A stretch of 64,000 bases of DNA from Nitrobium sp046350935 (GTDB taxonomy: Bacteria; Nitrospirota; Thermodesulfovibrionia; Thermodesulfovibrionales; Dissulfurispiraceae): NCBI GenBank assembly GCA_046350935.1, contig JAXLZK010000006.1, positions 1 through 64,000 on the forward strand. The letters run 5' to 3'. Below the pieces are notes generated by a model. It was not told where the DNA came from. It did no database searches and was given only the letters and a program-made list of their open reading frames with translations. Positions 33,568-43,281 of the stretch are shown here, one piece after another. Each line of letters starts with the position of its first letter. Positions within the stretch are counted from its first letter, which is position 1. Made by a program: the position numbers and the translations under genes.

Positions 33568-34881
33568 GTGAAAGAGCTTTTTATCATCGGAGGCGGACTG
33601 GCGGGATGCGAGGCCGCATGGCAGGCAGCGCGGCAGGGCGTGCGCGTCGTCCTTTTCGAGATGCGTCCCCGGAAAATGACCGAGGCACACAGGACCCCCG
33701 ATCTGGCGGAGCTCGTCTGCTCAAATTCCCTCCGTTCGAAGGATCCGGGGACAGGTCCCGGGCTTCTGAAGGAAGAGCTGAAGAAGGCAGGGTCCCTCAT
33801 CATGGAAGCAGCGGAAGCGGCAGAGGTCCCTGCCGGCTCCGCATGCGCCGTGGACCGCTCCCTGTTTTCGGCGTATATTGCCGCCGCCGTCGGGGGGCAC
33901 CCCTGCATACAGGTGGTCAGGGAGGAGGTCACCGCCCTTCCGGACTCCGTGGCCGTCATCGCGACGGGCCCCCTCACGTCCCTTCCCATGACCGAGGCGC
34001 TCCAGGCCCTCGTGGGCGGGGAGCACCTCCACTTCTATGACGCGATCGCTCCCATCATCGATGCGGGAAGCATCGACTCCCCGAAGGTCTATCTTTCCTC
34101 CCGGTACGGGAAAGGCGGCGACGATTACGTGAACTGCCCCCTCTCCTCCGAAGAGTACCAGCGCTTCTACGATGCGCTGCGGGAGGCCGACACGGTTGCC
34201 GCGCGGGAGTTCGAGGACATAAAGGTCTTCGAGGGATGCATGCCGGTGGAGGTGATGGCGGCGCGCGGAAGAGACACCCTGCGCTTCGGCCCCCTGAAGC
34301 CGGTGGGCCTGCCCCACCCTGAAACGGGCAGGATCCCCCATGCCGTGGTGCAGCTGAGACCGGAAAACCGGGAGAAAACCGCGTACAACATGGTGGGGTT
34401 CCAGACGCGCTTGCGGCAGCCTGAGCAGAAGAGGGTGTTCAGGATGATCCCGGGGCTGGGGAACGCCGAATTCCTGCGCTTCGGGAGCATCCACCGGAAC
34501 ACCTACCTCAACAGTCCGCGCCATCTCGAAAAGGACCTGTCCCTCCGGGCAAAAAATACGCTGTACCTGGCCGGGCAGATCACCGGGGTCGAAGGCTATA
34601 TCGAATCCACCGCCATGGGTTTGGTGGTGGGAATCAACGCCGCGCGCCGGCTCATGGGGAAGGACAGCGTTCTTCCCCCGCGCTCCACTGCTCACGGCTC
34701 GCTGGTGGCGCACTGTACTGAGTCCGCGCCGGAGGACTTTCAGCCGAGCAACATCAACTTCGGCCTCCTGCCCGCAGGCGGGGACATCATGAAGATACGC
34801 GATAAAAGGAAGCGGCGGCAAGGGGTTGCGGAAGTTGCATTAAAGGAGTGGGCGGAGTATATTTATACCATTACCCGGTAA
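33568..34881 (+). CDS. trmFO: Folate-dependent tRNA m5U54 methyltransferase TrmFO
   Basis: A 437-residue FAD enzyme that makes 5-methyluridine at position 54 of the tRNA T-loop. It shows the FAD motif FIIGGGLAGCEAAWQAARQG near the N-terminus, RTPDLAELVCSNSLRS, the conserved CPLSSEEYQRFYDAL, ARGRDTLRFGPLKPVGL and GQITGVEGYIESTAMGL. The GTG at 33568 has AGGAG 8 bases upstream; a longer reading from 33487 has no ribosome binding site and extends past the family N-terminus. It heads a trmFO-xerC-hslV-hslU group like gid-codV-clpQY of Bacillus. Confidence 0.96.
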   Translation: MKELFIIGGGLAGCEAAWQAARQGVRVVLFEMRPRKMTEAHRTPDLAELVCSNSLRSKDPGTGPGLLKEELKKAGSLIMEAAEAAEVPAGSACAVDRSLFSAYIAAAVGGHPCIQVVREEVTALPDSVAVIATGPLTSLPMTEALQALVGGEHLHFYDAIAPIIDAGSIDSPKVYLSSRYGKGGDDYVNCPLSSEEYQRFYDALREADTVAAREFEDIKVFEGCMPVEVMAARGRDTLRFGPLKPVGLPHPETGRIPHAVVQLRPENREKTAYNMVGFQTRLRQPEQKRVFRMIPGLGNAEFLRFGSIHRNTYLNSPRHLEKDLSLRAKNTLYLAGQITGVEGYIESTAMGLVVGINAARRLMGKDSVLPPRSTAHGSLVAHCTESAPEDFQPSNINFGLLPAGGDIMKIRDKRKRRQGVAEVALKEWAEYIYTITR

Positions 34882-34944
34882 GCGCTGCAGGCCGGGCGTA
34901 CCGGCTCCGGGGGCGTACGCACCGGGGAACGGGCTCTACAGGCG

Positions 34945-35862
34945 ATGGCACAGGAAACGCTGGACACCTACATACGACAATTCCTCACCTGCCTCGATAT
35001 CGAGCGGGGGCTCTCTCCCCATACACTGAAGGCATACGGACAGGACCTGAAGGAGTTCTGCGACTACTGCAGGGCAGCCGCCCCCCGGGACATCGAGATG
35101 ATCGATATCCGGGGGTTCGTGGCGGAAAAGATCATGGCGGGGAAGAGCAAGACCACCGTGGCGAGAAAGCTGGCGACCCTCCGTTCTTTCTTTCGCTACC
35201 TTTACCGCGAGGGGTACGTAAAGACCAACCAGGCGAAGCTCGTCCCCACTCCGAAGACGCCGAAGCATCTGCCGAACTTCCTTTCGGTGGACGACGCCTT
35301 CACGCTCGTCCAGACGCCTGAAGGGATCGGCCTCCTGCCTGTCCGGGACCGGGCCATCCTCGAACTTTTCTATTCGAGCGGGCTGCGGGTTTCCGAAGTG
35401 GCGGGGCTGAACATCGACGACCTGAACCTGAAGGAAGGCCTGGTCAAGGCGAGGGGGAAAGGCAAAAAGGAGAGGATTGTCCCCGTCGGGAACAAGGCCC
35501 TCGATGCGCTGAAGTCGTATCTCGTGGAGAGAATGCTCTTCAGGAAGAAGAAGCCGGACGCCGGCAGCGGGCCCGCCTTCTTCCTCAACAGGAACGGCGG
35601 GAGACTGACAGACAGGCAGATACGCCGGGTCGTGGTGAAACATGCCCGGCTCATGGGCATCAGCGGCCAGATAGGGCCCCATACCCTGCGCCACACCTTT
35701 GCGACGCATCTCCTGCTGGGGGGCGCCGACCTCCGGACAATACAGGAGCTGCTGGGCCATTCCTCCCTATCCACCACCCAGAAGTAGACCCATCTGGATG
35801 TGGGGCATCTGAGCGACGTCTACGACAAGGCGCACCCCTTGGCGAATGATACGGACAAGTAA
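34945..35862 (+). pseudogene. xerC: Tyrosine recombinase XerC interrupted by TAG at the catalytic tyrosine codon
   Basis: The 305-codon frame covers a complete Xer recombinase: N-terminal SAM-like domain (residues 1-85, LTCLDIERGLSPHTLKAYGQDL), catalytic Arg in SSGLRVSEVAGL, HTLRHTFATHLL with His and Arg, and the GH of LLGHSSLSTTQK. The next codon, number 281 at 35785-35787, should be the nucleophilic Tyr (QKYTH) and is TAG. After it the frame continues normally as THLDVGHLSDVYDKAHP to TAA at 35862. So only the active-site tyrosine is lost. XerC with XerD resolves chromosome dimers at dif. Possibilities are a real point mutation, suppression, or a sequence error. Confidence 0.9.
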
Positions 35863-35917
35863 AAATAAGGAGGAGCGGGACTCAATGCCCCCTTCTCCCC
35901 ACATACAGGAGGATATC

Positions 35918-36451
35918 ATGTTCCATGGCACAACCATTTTATGTGTACGACGCAACGACAGGGTTGCCATAGCCAGCGACGGGCAGGTGACCATGGGCAG
36001 CACGGTTTTGAAGCACAATGCCAGAAAAATCAGGAAAATGTATAATGATAAAATCCTCGCCGGCTTTGCGGGTGCGACCGCCGACGCCTTCACCCTTTTC
36101 GAGAAGTTCGAGGCGAAGCTCGAAACATACCGGGGGAACATCACCCGGGCTGCGGTGGAGCTCGCGAAGGACTGGAGGACCGACAGGGTCCTGAGGCGGC
36201 TGGAGGCGCTGCTGCTCGTGGCGGACAGCGGGCACACGCTGATCCTGTCCGGTACGGGGGACGTCATCGAGCCCGAGCACGGCGTTGCCGCCATCGGCTC
36301 CGGCGGCCCCTTCGCCCAGGCGGCCGCACGGGCGCTGTTCGAAAATACGGACCTCCCCGCGGCCGAGATCGTGAAGAAGGCCATGGACATCGCCTCGGAC
36401 ATTTGCATTTACACCAATAAACAGACAGCGATAGAGGAATTGCATGGATAA
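35918..36451 (+). CDS. hslV: ATP-dependent protease peptidase subunit HslV
   Basis: A 177-residue proteasome-like peptidase. The catalytic N-terminal threonine follows a short MFHG propeptide (GTTILCVRRNDRVAIASDGQVT), as in Bacillus ClpQ. Other marks are GFAGATADAFTLFEKFEAKLE and the C-terminal NKQTAIEEL that docks HslU. AGGAGG lies before the ATG at 35918; earlier in-frame ATGs lack this and overlap the end of the xerC frame. It forms a two-ring dodecamer with HslU hexamers. It overlaps hslU by 8 bases. Confidence 0.98.
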   Translation: MFHGTTILCVRRNDRVAIASDGQVTMGSTVLKHNARKIRKMYNDKILAGFAGATADAFTLFEKFEAKLETYRGNITRAAVELAKDWRTDRVLRRLEALLLVADSGHTLILSGTGDVIEPEHGVAAIGSGGPFAQAAARALFENTDLPAAEIVKKAMDIASDICIYTNKQTAIEELHG

Positions 36452-37790
36452 CTTTACCCCGAAAAAGATCGTCGAAGAACTGGACAAGTACATCATCGGC
36501 CAGGACAAGGCAAAGCGGGCCGTAGCCATCGCGCTGAGGAACCGGTGGAGACGGCAGAGGCTGTCCCCCGATCTCAAGGACGAGGTGCTGCCGAAGAACA
36601 TCATCATGATAGGCCCTACCGGCGTCGGCAAGACCGAAATCGCGCGGAGGCTCGCGAAGCTCGCCAATGCCCCTTTCCTCAAAGTGGAGGCCTCGAAATT
36701 CACCGAGGTGGGCTACGTGGGCCGCGATGTGGAGTCGATGATACGGGACCTCACCGAGATCTCCCTGAACATGGTCAAGACCGAGCACATGGAGAAGGTC
36801 CAGGAGAGGGCGCATAGCCTGGCGGAGGACAGGGTCCTGGACCTGCTGCTGCCGCTGCCGAGGCCGTCCCGGGCAGGGGCGGTCCCCGACACCCAGGAGG
36901 AGAAGGACGTCCATGCGGAAACAAGGGAGAGGCTGAGGAGCCAGCTGAGGGAGGGGAAGCTGGATGCCCGCTATGTGGATATCGAGGTAAAGGAAAAGAT
37001 GATGCCCTTCGGCGTCATCTCCAACGTGGGAATGGAGGAGCTGGAGATCAACCTGAAGGACATGCTGGGGAATTTCCTTCCGGAAAAGTCGAAGCGGAAG
37101 AAGGTAAGGATCTCCGAAGCGCTGGCCCTGCTCACCCAGGAGGAGGCCGGCAAGCTCATCGATATGGAGAAGGTGACCCGGGAGGCCATCGGACGGGTGG
37201 AGCAGACCGGGATCGTCTTCATCGACGAGATCGACAAGGTCGCGAGCAAGGGGCAGGGGCACGGACCCGATGTCTCGCGGGAAGGAGTGCAGCGGGACCT
37301 CCTGCCGATCGTGGAAGGCTCCACCGTCACCACGAAGCATGGACCGGTGCGGACCGAGCATGTCCTCTTCATCGCGGCCGGGGCTTTTCATATCGCCAAG
37401 CCTTCCGACCTCATCCCGGAGCTCCAGGGGAGGTTCCCCATCCGCGTCGAGCTTGAATCCCTCGGCAAGGAGGAGTTCATCCGTATCCTGACCGAGCCGT
37501 ACAACGCGCTGATCAAGCAATACACCGCCCTCCTCGAAACGGAAGAAGTGGTGCTGGATTTCAACGGGTCAGCGGTCGACGAGCTGGCGAACATTGCGGT
37601 GACCGTGAACGAGAAGACCGAGAACATCGGCGCCCGGCGGCTCCATACCGTCCTGGAGAGGCTCCTGGAGGAGGTCTCCTTCAACGCTCCCGAAATGCGG
37701 GGGGTGAAGGTGGTCATCGACAAGGAGTATGTACGGCAGAAGCTCGCCGACGTGGTAAGGGACCAGGACCTCAGCAGGTACATTCTTTAG
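36444..37790 (+). CDS. hslU: ATP-dependent protease ATPase subunit HslU
   Basis: A 448-residue AAA+ unfoldase partner of HslV. It begins FTPKKIVEELDKYIIGQDKAKRAV, with Walker A GPTGVGKTEIARRLA near residues 55-69, the pore motif GYVGRDVES, an intermediate domain at about 110-235, Walker B IVFIDEIDKVAS, and the C-terminal LSRYIL that inserts into HslV. Length is normal. The gene pair is translationally coupled. Confidence 0.98.
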   Translation: MDNFTPKKIVEELDKYIIGQDKAKRAVAIALRNRWRRQRLSPDLKDEVLPKNIIMIGPTGVGKTEIARRLAKLANAPFLKVEASKFTEVGYVGRDVESMIRDLTEISLNMVKTEHMEKVQERAHSLAEDRVLDLLLPLPRPSRAGAVPDTQEEKDVHAETRERLRSQLREGKLDARYVDIEVKEKMMPFGVISNVGMEELEINLKDMLGNFLPEKSKRKKVRISEALALLTQEEAGKLIDMEKVTREAIGRVEQTGIVFIDEIDKVASKGQGHGPDVSREGVQRDLLPIVEGSTVTTKHGPVRTEHVLFIAAGAFHIAKPSDLIPELQGRFPIRVELESLGKEEFIRILTEPYNALIKQYTALLETEEVVLDFNGSAVDELANIAVTVNEKTENIGARRLHTVLERLLEEVSFNAPEMRGVKVVIDKEYVRQKLADVVRDQDLSRYIL

Positions 37791-37819
37791 GGTATACATA
37801 CACACTTGGGGGAAAACGG

Positions 37820-38632
37820 ATGGAGGACGGAAAGGAGCGCGCACGGAGAGGCAGGCCGCCGTGCCTCCACTCCATCGGCCATTCCCTGCTGCTGCTCCTG
37901 TTTGCTCTCCCCGTCCTTTCCTCGTGCGCGGGGAGATACGTGGTCACTCCGGGCGCCGTCTCCGAAGAGCCCGCAGCAAAAGGCCCTTCTGAGAGGCGGG
38001 AAAAGAGCACCCCGGAGAGGACGCAGCAGGAGCCGTCCGGTCCCCCGGAGCGCAAAGGGGACAAAAAGACCATCCTTGCCTCCTGGTACGGGCCCGATTT
38101 CCACGGCAAACCCACTGCCTCGGGCGAGGTCTTCGATATGTACGCGCTTACCTGCGCACACCGGGACTACCCGTTCGGCACGCGGCTGCGGGTCGTCAGC
38201 GCTCGCGCCGGCAAGGAAGTGGAGTGCATCGTGAACGACAGAGGCCCCTTCGTCCCCGGACGGGACCTCGATCTTTCCTACGCCGCAGCCCGGCAGATCG
38301 AGCTCATCGGCCCCGGAACGCAGTGGGTCTCCATCGAACCGGTCGGCAGAGACCTCCGCTATGTGAAATACATCAGGTACGGGGTGCTGGAGGGGCCTCT
38401 CACCCTCCAGATCGGGGCCTTCCGCGACGAGTCCAACGCTCAGCGCCTGAAGAGGGCTCTGGAGCTGCGGTACCGGGACGTGTACCTGATGGAAGCGAAT
38501 GCAGGAGGGGTAAAATACTATCGGGTGCGGGTCGGCAGGTTCGCCTCGAAAGCGGACGCCGCGAACAGGGGCAGGGCGCTCGCGGAGGAAGGATACAGCG
38601 TGCTGATAACACACTATGAGCAGCAGATATGA
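37820..38632 (+). CDS. rlpA: RlpA septal-ring lytic transglycosylase lipoprotein
   Basis: A 270-residue lipoprotein. The signal peptide ends at lipobox VLSSC (about residues 32-36). A Pro/Glu/Arg linker leads to the double-psi beta-barrel with ILASWYGPDFHGKPTASGEVFDMYALTCAHRDYPFGT at about 86-121 and VNDRGPFVPGRDLDLS carrying the catalytic-type Asp. A SPOR peptidoglycan-binding domain fills residues 193-266 (TLQIGAFRDESNAQRL). RlpA cleaves denuded glycan at the septum. It ends 37 bases before argB. Confidence 0.95.
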   Translation: MEDGKERARRGRPPCLHSIGHSLLLLLFALPVLSSCAGRYVVTPGAVSEEPAAKGPSERREKSTPERTQQEPSGPPERKGDKKTILASWYGPDFHGKPTASGEVFDMYALTCAHRDYPFGTRLRVVSARAGKEVECIVNDRGPFVPGRDLDLSYAAARQIELIGPGTQWVSIEPVGRDLRYVKYIRYGVLEGPLTLQIGAFRDESNAQRLKRALELRYRDVYLMEANAGGVKYYRVRVGRFASKADAANRGRALAEEGYSVLITHYEQQI

Positions 38633-38669
38633 GCAACAGGGCGGGATGCGCACCCCAAAGGAGACGACT

Positions 38670-39548
38670 ATGGAAAAGCTTATCGAAAAAGCGGGCATTC
38701 TGATCGAGGCGCTGCCTTTCATCCGCACCTTTTACGGAAAGACCTTCGTCATCAAATACGGCGGCGCCGCCCAGGTGGAAGAGTCCCTGAAGGACTCGTT
38801 TGCCCAGGATGTGGTGCTCCTGAACTTCATCGGCATCAAGCCGGTCATCGTACACGGCGGCGGCCCGAAAATAAGCCAGACCATGAAGAGGATGGGCAAG
38901 GAGCCCACGTTCATCGAGGGGCAGCGGGTAACGGACCGGGAGACCATGGACATCGTGGAGATGGTGCTGGGCGGCCTGGTGAACAAGGAGATTGTCGCCC
39001 TGATCAACAACCACGGGGGAAAGGCGGTGGGGCTGAGCGGTAAGGACGGGGGGCTCATCAGGGCAAAGAAAAAGCTCCTCAGGAAGGCCGTCGAAAAGGG
39101 GGAGGAAGAGCTCATCGACATCGGGCTGGTGGGCGAGGTGGAGTCCGTCGATCCCGATATACTGGATTCCATCGAGAGGGGGGGATTCATCCCGGTCATC
39201 TCCCCCATCGGTGCGGGCGGCAGGGGAGAGGCGTTCAACATCAACGCCGATTACGTGGCCTCCGCCGTCGCGGGGGCGTTGCAGGCGGAAAAGTTTATCC
39301 TCCTCACCGACGTGCAGGGCATCCTGGACAAGAAAGGAGAGGTGATCTCCACGGTCCCGAAAAAGGGGATCAAAAAGCTGATCGACAACGGCACCGTATC
39401 GGGAGGGATGCTCCCGAAGGTCCAGGCATGCACCCGCGCCCTCGATGCGGGGGTGAAGAAGACCCACATCGTGGACGGCAGGGTCCCGCACTGCCTGCTC
39501 CTCGAAATCTTCACGAAGGAAGGAATCGGGACCGAAATCGTAGGATAG
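38670..39548 (+). CDS. argB: Acetylglutamate kinase
   Basis: A 292-residue amino-acid kinase, second step of arginine biosynthesis. Family marks: FVIKYGGAAQ, VLLNFIGIKPVIVHGGGPKISQ, DRETMDIVEMVLGGLVNKEIVALIN, and NINADYVASAVAGALQAEKFILLTDVQGIL. The N-terminal helix (EKLIEKAGILIEALPFIRTFYG) is the kind that makes hexameric, arginine-inhibited forms. AAAGGAG precedes the ATG at 38670. No other arg gene is nearby. Confidence 0.97.
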   Translation: MEKLIEKAGILIEALPFIRTFYGKTFVIKYGGAAQVEESLKDSFAQDVVLLNFIGIKPVIVHGGGPKISQTMKRMGKEPTFIEGQRVTDRETMDIVEMVLGGLVNKEIVALINNHGGKAVGLSGKDGGLIRAKKKLLRKAVEKGEEELIDIGLVGEVESVDPDILDSIERGGFIPVISPIGAGGRGEAFNINADYVASAVAGALQAEKFILLTDVQGILDKKGEVISTVPKKGIKKLIDNGTVSGGMLPKVQACTRALDAGVKKTHIVDGRVPHCLLLEIFTKEGIGTEIVG

Positions 39549-39567
39549 CTCCTGCGCCGCTCTCAGG

Positions 39568-40425
39568 CTATTCCTGCTGCAAAAGGCGCCGCACCGCCTC
39601 GAGGTTTCTCCTGTCGTCGTCCTCGCTCTTCTTCGGCGTCTCGAGCACAAGGGGGGCTGTTCGGAAAGCGGGATGGGAAATGAATCTCCCCAGCCCCGCG
39701 CCGCCGATAGTCCCCTCCCCGATGTGCTCGTGTCTGTCCACGCGTGCGTTGAGGCTCCTTTTTGAGTCGTTCAGGTGAATCAGCCTCACCTTTTCCGCAC
39801 CCAGATTCCTCTCTATTTCCGCCGCAAGCTCCCGTATCCCCGCACTGCCCGCTACGTCGTACCCGGCGGAAAAGGCGTGGCAGGTGTCGATGCAGACCCC
39901 GGCTACAAGGGGCACCGCCGCGGCCCCGATGATCTCTGCAAGTTCTCCCACGCTGGAGGAAATGTCTCCCCGCTCCCCCGCGGTGTTTTCGAGGAGCAGG
40001 CCCGCCTTCCATGCTCCCTCTCCCGCCGTCCGTTTCAGGGCGTTTACCGCGCGTGCACGGGCCTCCGCCGGGGAGTCCTGCGCGGCGCTCCCCGTATGGA
40101 GCACCACGTAATCAGCCCCGAGCGCATCGGCGAGGTCCATCTCCCGCACCAGGAGACGGAGCGACTTTTCGAGGAGCTCGTTGCTGCGCGCGGCAAGATT
40201 GATGAGGTAGGAGGTGTGGATAAAGACAGGATCGATCCCGTACAGGCCCCTCAACTCCCTGAAGCGGGACACCTGCTCTTCGGGCAGGGGAGCCGCCTGC
40301 CACTGCCGCGGATTATGGGAGAAGATCTGGACCGTGGAGCACTCCAGCTCTTTCGCCCGTTCCAGTGCGAGGGAAACGCCTCCCGCGATGGAGGTATGGA
40401 CGCCGATTCTCCTTCTCAGTGACAC
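39568..40425 (-). CDS. nfo: Endonuclease IV
   Basis: A TIM-barrel AP endonuclease of 285 residues from the GTG start. Metal-site and DNA-binding segments are IGVHTSIAGG, FSHNPRQWQA, HTSYLINLAA, VVLHTGSA, LLLENTAGERGD, CIDTCHAFSAGYD, IHLNDSKRSLNARVDRHEHIGEGTIG. It nicks 5' of abasic sites. The start is uncertain: GTG at 40425 fits the family N-terminus, while a TTG at 40458 in frame would add 11 residues. It is transcribed away from ileS. Confidence 0.95.
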   Translation of the reverse strand: MSLRRRIGVHTSIAGGVSLALERAKELECSTVQIFSHNPRQWQAAPLPEEQVSRFRELRGLYGIDPVFIHTSYLINLAARSNELLEKSLRLLVREMDLADALGADYVVLHTGSAAQDSPAEARARAVNALKRTAGEGAWKAGLLLENTAGERGDISSSVGELAEIIGAAAVPLVAGVCIDTCHAFSAGYDVAGSAGIRELAAEIERNLGAEKVRLIHLNDSKRSLNARVDRHEHIGEGTIGGAGLGRFISHPAFRTAPLVLETPKKSEDDDRRNLEAVRRLLQQE

Positions 40426-40446
40426 TCCGTTTACCCGCTCCTTTCC

Positions 40447-40476
40447 TTGACTTGTCAAGCCCCTTAGTGGTACCTT
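40447..40476 (+). promoter_or_regulatory. Candidate ileS promoter, leaderless
   Basis: TTGACT at 40447-40452, 18-base spacer, TACCTT at 40471-40476. The predicted start point is at or next to the ATG at 40483, and no ribosome binding site is visible, which suggests leaderless translation. Confidence 0.4.
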
Positions 40477-40482
40477 TTATTT

Positions 40483-43281
40483 ATGCCCATGGACTACAAG
40501 GATACCCTTAATTTACCACAGACCGACTTCCCCATGAAGGCGAATCTCAGCCAGAGGGAGCCCGAGATGCTCTCCTACTGGGAGGGACGGGGCATTTACC
40601 GGAAGCTCCAGGAGAAGAACCGCGGGAACAAAAAATACATCCTCCACGACGGTCCGCCCTACGCCAACGGGAACATCCATATCGGCCACGCCCTGAACAA
40701 GATCCTCAAGGACATCATCGTAAAGCACCGCTCCATGCAGGGATACTATTCCCCCTACGTCCCCGGATGGGACTGCCACGGACTTCCTATCGAGCTCCAG
40801 GTGGACAAGAACCTCGGGGAGAAGAAGGAACAGGTGGACCTCCTCAGGAGGAGACAGCTCTGCAGGGACTATGCGGGCGCCTTCGTGGAGATACAGCGGG
40901 AGGAATTCAAGCGCCTCGGGGTGTTCGGCGACTGGAGCGACCCCTACCTTACCATGTCCTACGGGTATGAGGCGTCCATTGTGCGGGAGTTCTTCCGCTT
41001 CGTGGAAAACGGCATGGTCTATAAGGGCAAGAAGCCCGTGCACTGGTGCCCCTCCTGCGTCACCGCCCTTGCGGAGGCGGAAGTGGAGTACGCTGAAAAG
41101 GAGTCCCCTTCCATTTTCGTGCGTTTCCGGGCGGCTGACGAGGATGTCGCCCGCTCGCTCCCCGGGCTGGCGGGCAAGGCGGTCTATCTCGTCATCTGGA
41201 CGACGACCCCGTGGACTCTTCCCGCGAACCTAGCCCTCGCCGTCAATCCTGACCTGGTCTATGCCGCGGTGGAGGAAGGGGGCGAGGTCCATATCGTAGC
41301 CGAGGACAACCTCGGCGCGCTGAAGGAAAAGGGCGTGGTCAGGGGCGAGGTCGTCCTGAAAATCCCCGGTGCGGAGCTGGAAGGGATGAGGACGCGCCAC
41401 CCCTTTATCGACAGGGACTCGAAAGTGATCCTGGGCGACTTCGTCAGCGTCGGGGAGGGCAGCGGCATCGTCCATATCGCTCCCGGCCACGGCGAGGACG
41501 ACTACAATGCGGGATTGAAGTACGGCCTCGATATCTATGCGCCGGTGGACGACCGGGGCAGGTTCACCAAGGCGGTCCCTCCCTTCGAGGGGCAGTTTGT
41601 CTTCAAGGCGAACGAGGGGATCATCGAGATGGTGAAGGAGAAGCACGCCCTCCTGGGCGTCGAAAAGATACGCCACTCCTACCCGCACTGCTGGCGGTGC
41701 AAGAAGCCGGTCATTTTCCGGGCAACGGCGCAGTGGTTCATATCGATGGAGAAGGGCGATCTGAGGAAAAAGAGCCTTGAGGAGATAGAGGAGGTGCGCT
41801 GGGTGCCCTCATGGGGGCGGGACAGGATCTCCGGGATGGTCTCGAACAGACCCGATTGGTGCATATCGCGGCAGAGGGCGTGGGGGGTCCCCATCACCCT
41901 TATCACCTGCGACGACTGCGGCGAATTCGTGAACGATCCCGCCCTGTTCGACCGGATCACCGGCCTCGTCGGCGAGCACGGAGCCGACATCTGGTTTACC
42001 CGGGGAGTCGAGGAGCTCCTCGGAGCAGGGTATGCCTGCCGCCGCTGCGGGAGCTCCTCGTTCAGGAAGGAAATGGATATCCTCGATGTCTGGTTCGACT
42101 CCGGGGTGAGCTATGCAGCCGTCCTCGAAAAGGATGAACGCCTCTCCTGGCCCGCCGATATGTACCTGGAAGGGAGCGATCAGCACCGGGGATGGTTCCA
42201 GAGCTCCCTCCTCGCCTCTGTGGGGACGCGGGGAAGAGCGCCGTACCGGACCGTCCTTACCCACGGGTTTACCGTTGACGGCCAGGGCAAGAAGATGTCC
42301 AAGTCCCTCGGGAACGTCATCGCCCCCCAGGAGATCATCAAGGCCAACGGGGCGGAGATTATCAGGCTCTGGGTGTCTGCGGAGGATTACCGTGACGATA
42401 TCCGCCTGTCCAAGGAGATTATCAACCGGCTCACCGAGGCCTACCGGAAAATCAGGAACACGGGCCGCTTTCTCCTCGGGACCCTCAGCGATTTCGACGG
42501 GAGCGACCACAGCGGACACCTCCTCGAAATCGACCGCTGGGCACTGTCCCGGCTGCAGGGACTGATCAGGAGGGTGTCGGCCGCCTACGAGAATTTCGAA
42601 TTCCACGAGGTGTTTCACTCCCTCTACCACTTCTGCATCGTCGATATGAGCTCCTTCTATCTCGACATTCTGAAAGACCGCCTCTATACATTCAGGAAGG
42701 ACTCCCCGGAAAGGCGTGCGGCCCAATGGGTCATGTGCAGGGTCCTCGTCGACATGACGCGGCTTATGGCGCCCATCCTTTCCTTCACCGCAGAGGAGAT
42801 ATGGGGCTACCTCTCCCCCGGACAGAAGCCTTCGGGCGAAGGCGCCGAGAGCGTCTTCCTTGCGGGCTTCCCGGAGGCCGACGATCGTTTTCTCGATGAG
42901 GGGTTGGAAAAACGCTGGGAAGAGCTGATCAGGATACGGGATGAAGCGAATAAGGCTTTGGAAATAAAGCGGAAAGAAAAGTATATCGGCAATGCCCTCG
43001 AGGCGCAGCTCGTCCTCTGCGCCCCGGAAGAGACACTCGCCCTTCTCGAAAACTATCGAGCCTTTCTGCCCGCGCTTTTTATCGTCTCAGGGGTGGAGCT
43101 GCAGCCTGCCGGAGAGAGGACTCCCGATGCGTACGAGAGCCCTGAAATAGTGGGGCTCTCCATCAGGGTGGACAGGGCTTCCGGACAGAAATGCGAGAGG
43201 TGCTGGAACTGGAGTCTCACCGTCGGGAAGGCCCCTGCACATCCGGGGGTCTGCGAAAGATGCGCCCAAGCCCTTTCATGA
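40483..43281 (+). CDS. ileS: Isoleucyl-tRNA synthetase
   Basis: A 932-residue class Ia synthetase. The HIGH motif lies in DGPPYANGNIHIGHALNK (about residues 54-71), the editing domain carries WTTTPWTLPANLA and GEDDYNAGLKYG, and the KMSKS loop is GKKMSKSLGNVI (about 603-614). The C-terminal zinc finger CERCW...CERCA is intact, as in bacterial-type IleRS. A second ATG two codons in could also be the start. The stop overlaps the lspA ATG (ATGA). Confidence 0.98.
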   Translation: MPMDYKDTLNLPQTDFPMKANLSQREPEMLSYWEGRGIYRKLQEKNRGNKKYILHDGPPYANGNIHIGHALNKILKDIIVKHRSMQGYYSPYVPGWDCHGLPIELQVDKNLGEKKEQVDLLRRRQLCRDYAGAFVEIQREEFKRLGVFGDWSDPYLTMSYGYEASIVREFFRFVENGMVYKGKKPVHWCPSCVTALAEAEVEYAEKESPSIFVRFRAADEDVARSLPGLAGKAVYLVIWTTTPWTLPANLALAVNPDLVYAAVEEGGEVHIVAEDNLGALKEKGVVRGEVVLKIPGAELEGMRTRHPFIDRDSKVILGDFVSVGEGSGIVHIAPGHGEDDYNAGLKYGLDIYAPVDDRGRFTKAVPPFEGQFVFKANEGIIEMVKEKHALLGVEKIRHSYPHCWRCKKPVIFRATAQWFISMEKGDLRKKSLEEIEEVRWVPSWGRDRISGMVSNRPDWCISRQRAWGVPITLITCDDCGEFVNDPALFDRITGLVGEHGADIWFTRGVEELLGAGYACRRCGSSSFRKEMDILDVWFDSGVSYAAVLEKDERLSWPADMYLEGSDQHRGWFQSSLLASVGTRGRAPYRTVLTHGFTVDGQGKKMSKSLGNVIAPQEIIKANGAEIIRLWVSAEDYRDDIRLSKEIINRLTEAYRKIRNTGRFLLGTLSDFDGSDHSGHLLEIDRWALSRLQGLIRRVSAAYENFEFHEVFHSLYHFCIVDMSSFYLDILKDRLYTFRKDSPERRAAQWVMCRVLVDMTRLMAPILSFTAEEIWGYLSPGQKPSGEGAESVFLAGFPEADDRFLDEGLEKRWEELIRIRDEANKALEIKRKEKYIGNALEAQLVLCAPEETLALLENYRAFLPALFIVSGVELQPAGERTPDAYESPEIVGLSIRVDRASGQKCERCWNWSLTVGKAPAHPGVCERCAQALS

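Noticed and set aside
35785..35787. Pyrrolysine at the xerC amber codon
   Set aside because: The position needs a tyrosine nucleophile; no pyl gene is seen and the phylum is not known to use pyrrolysine widely.
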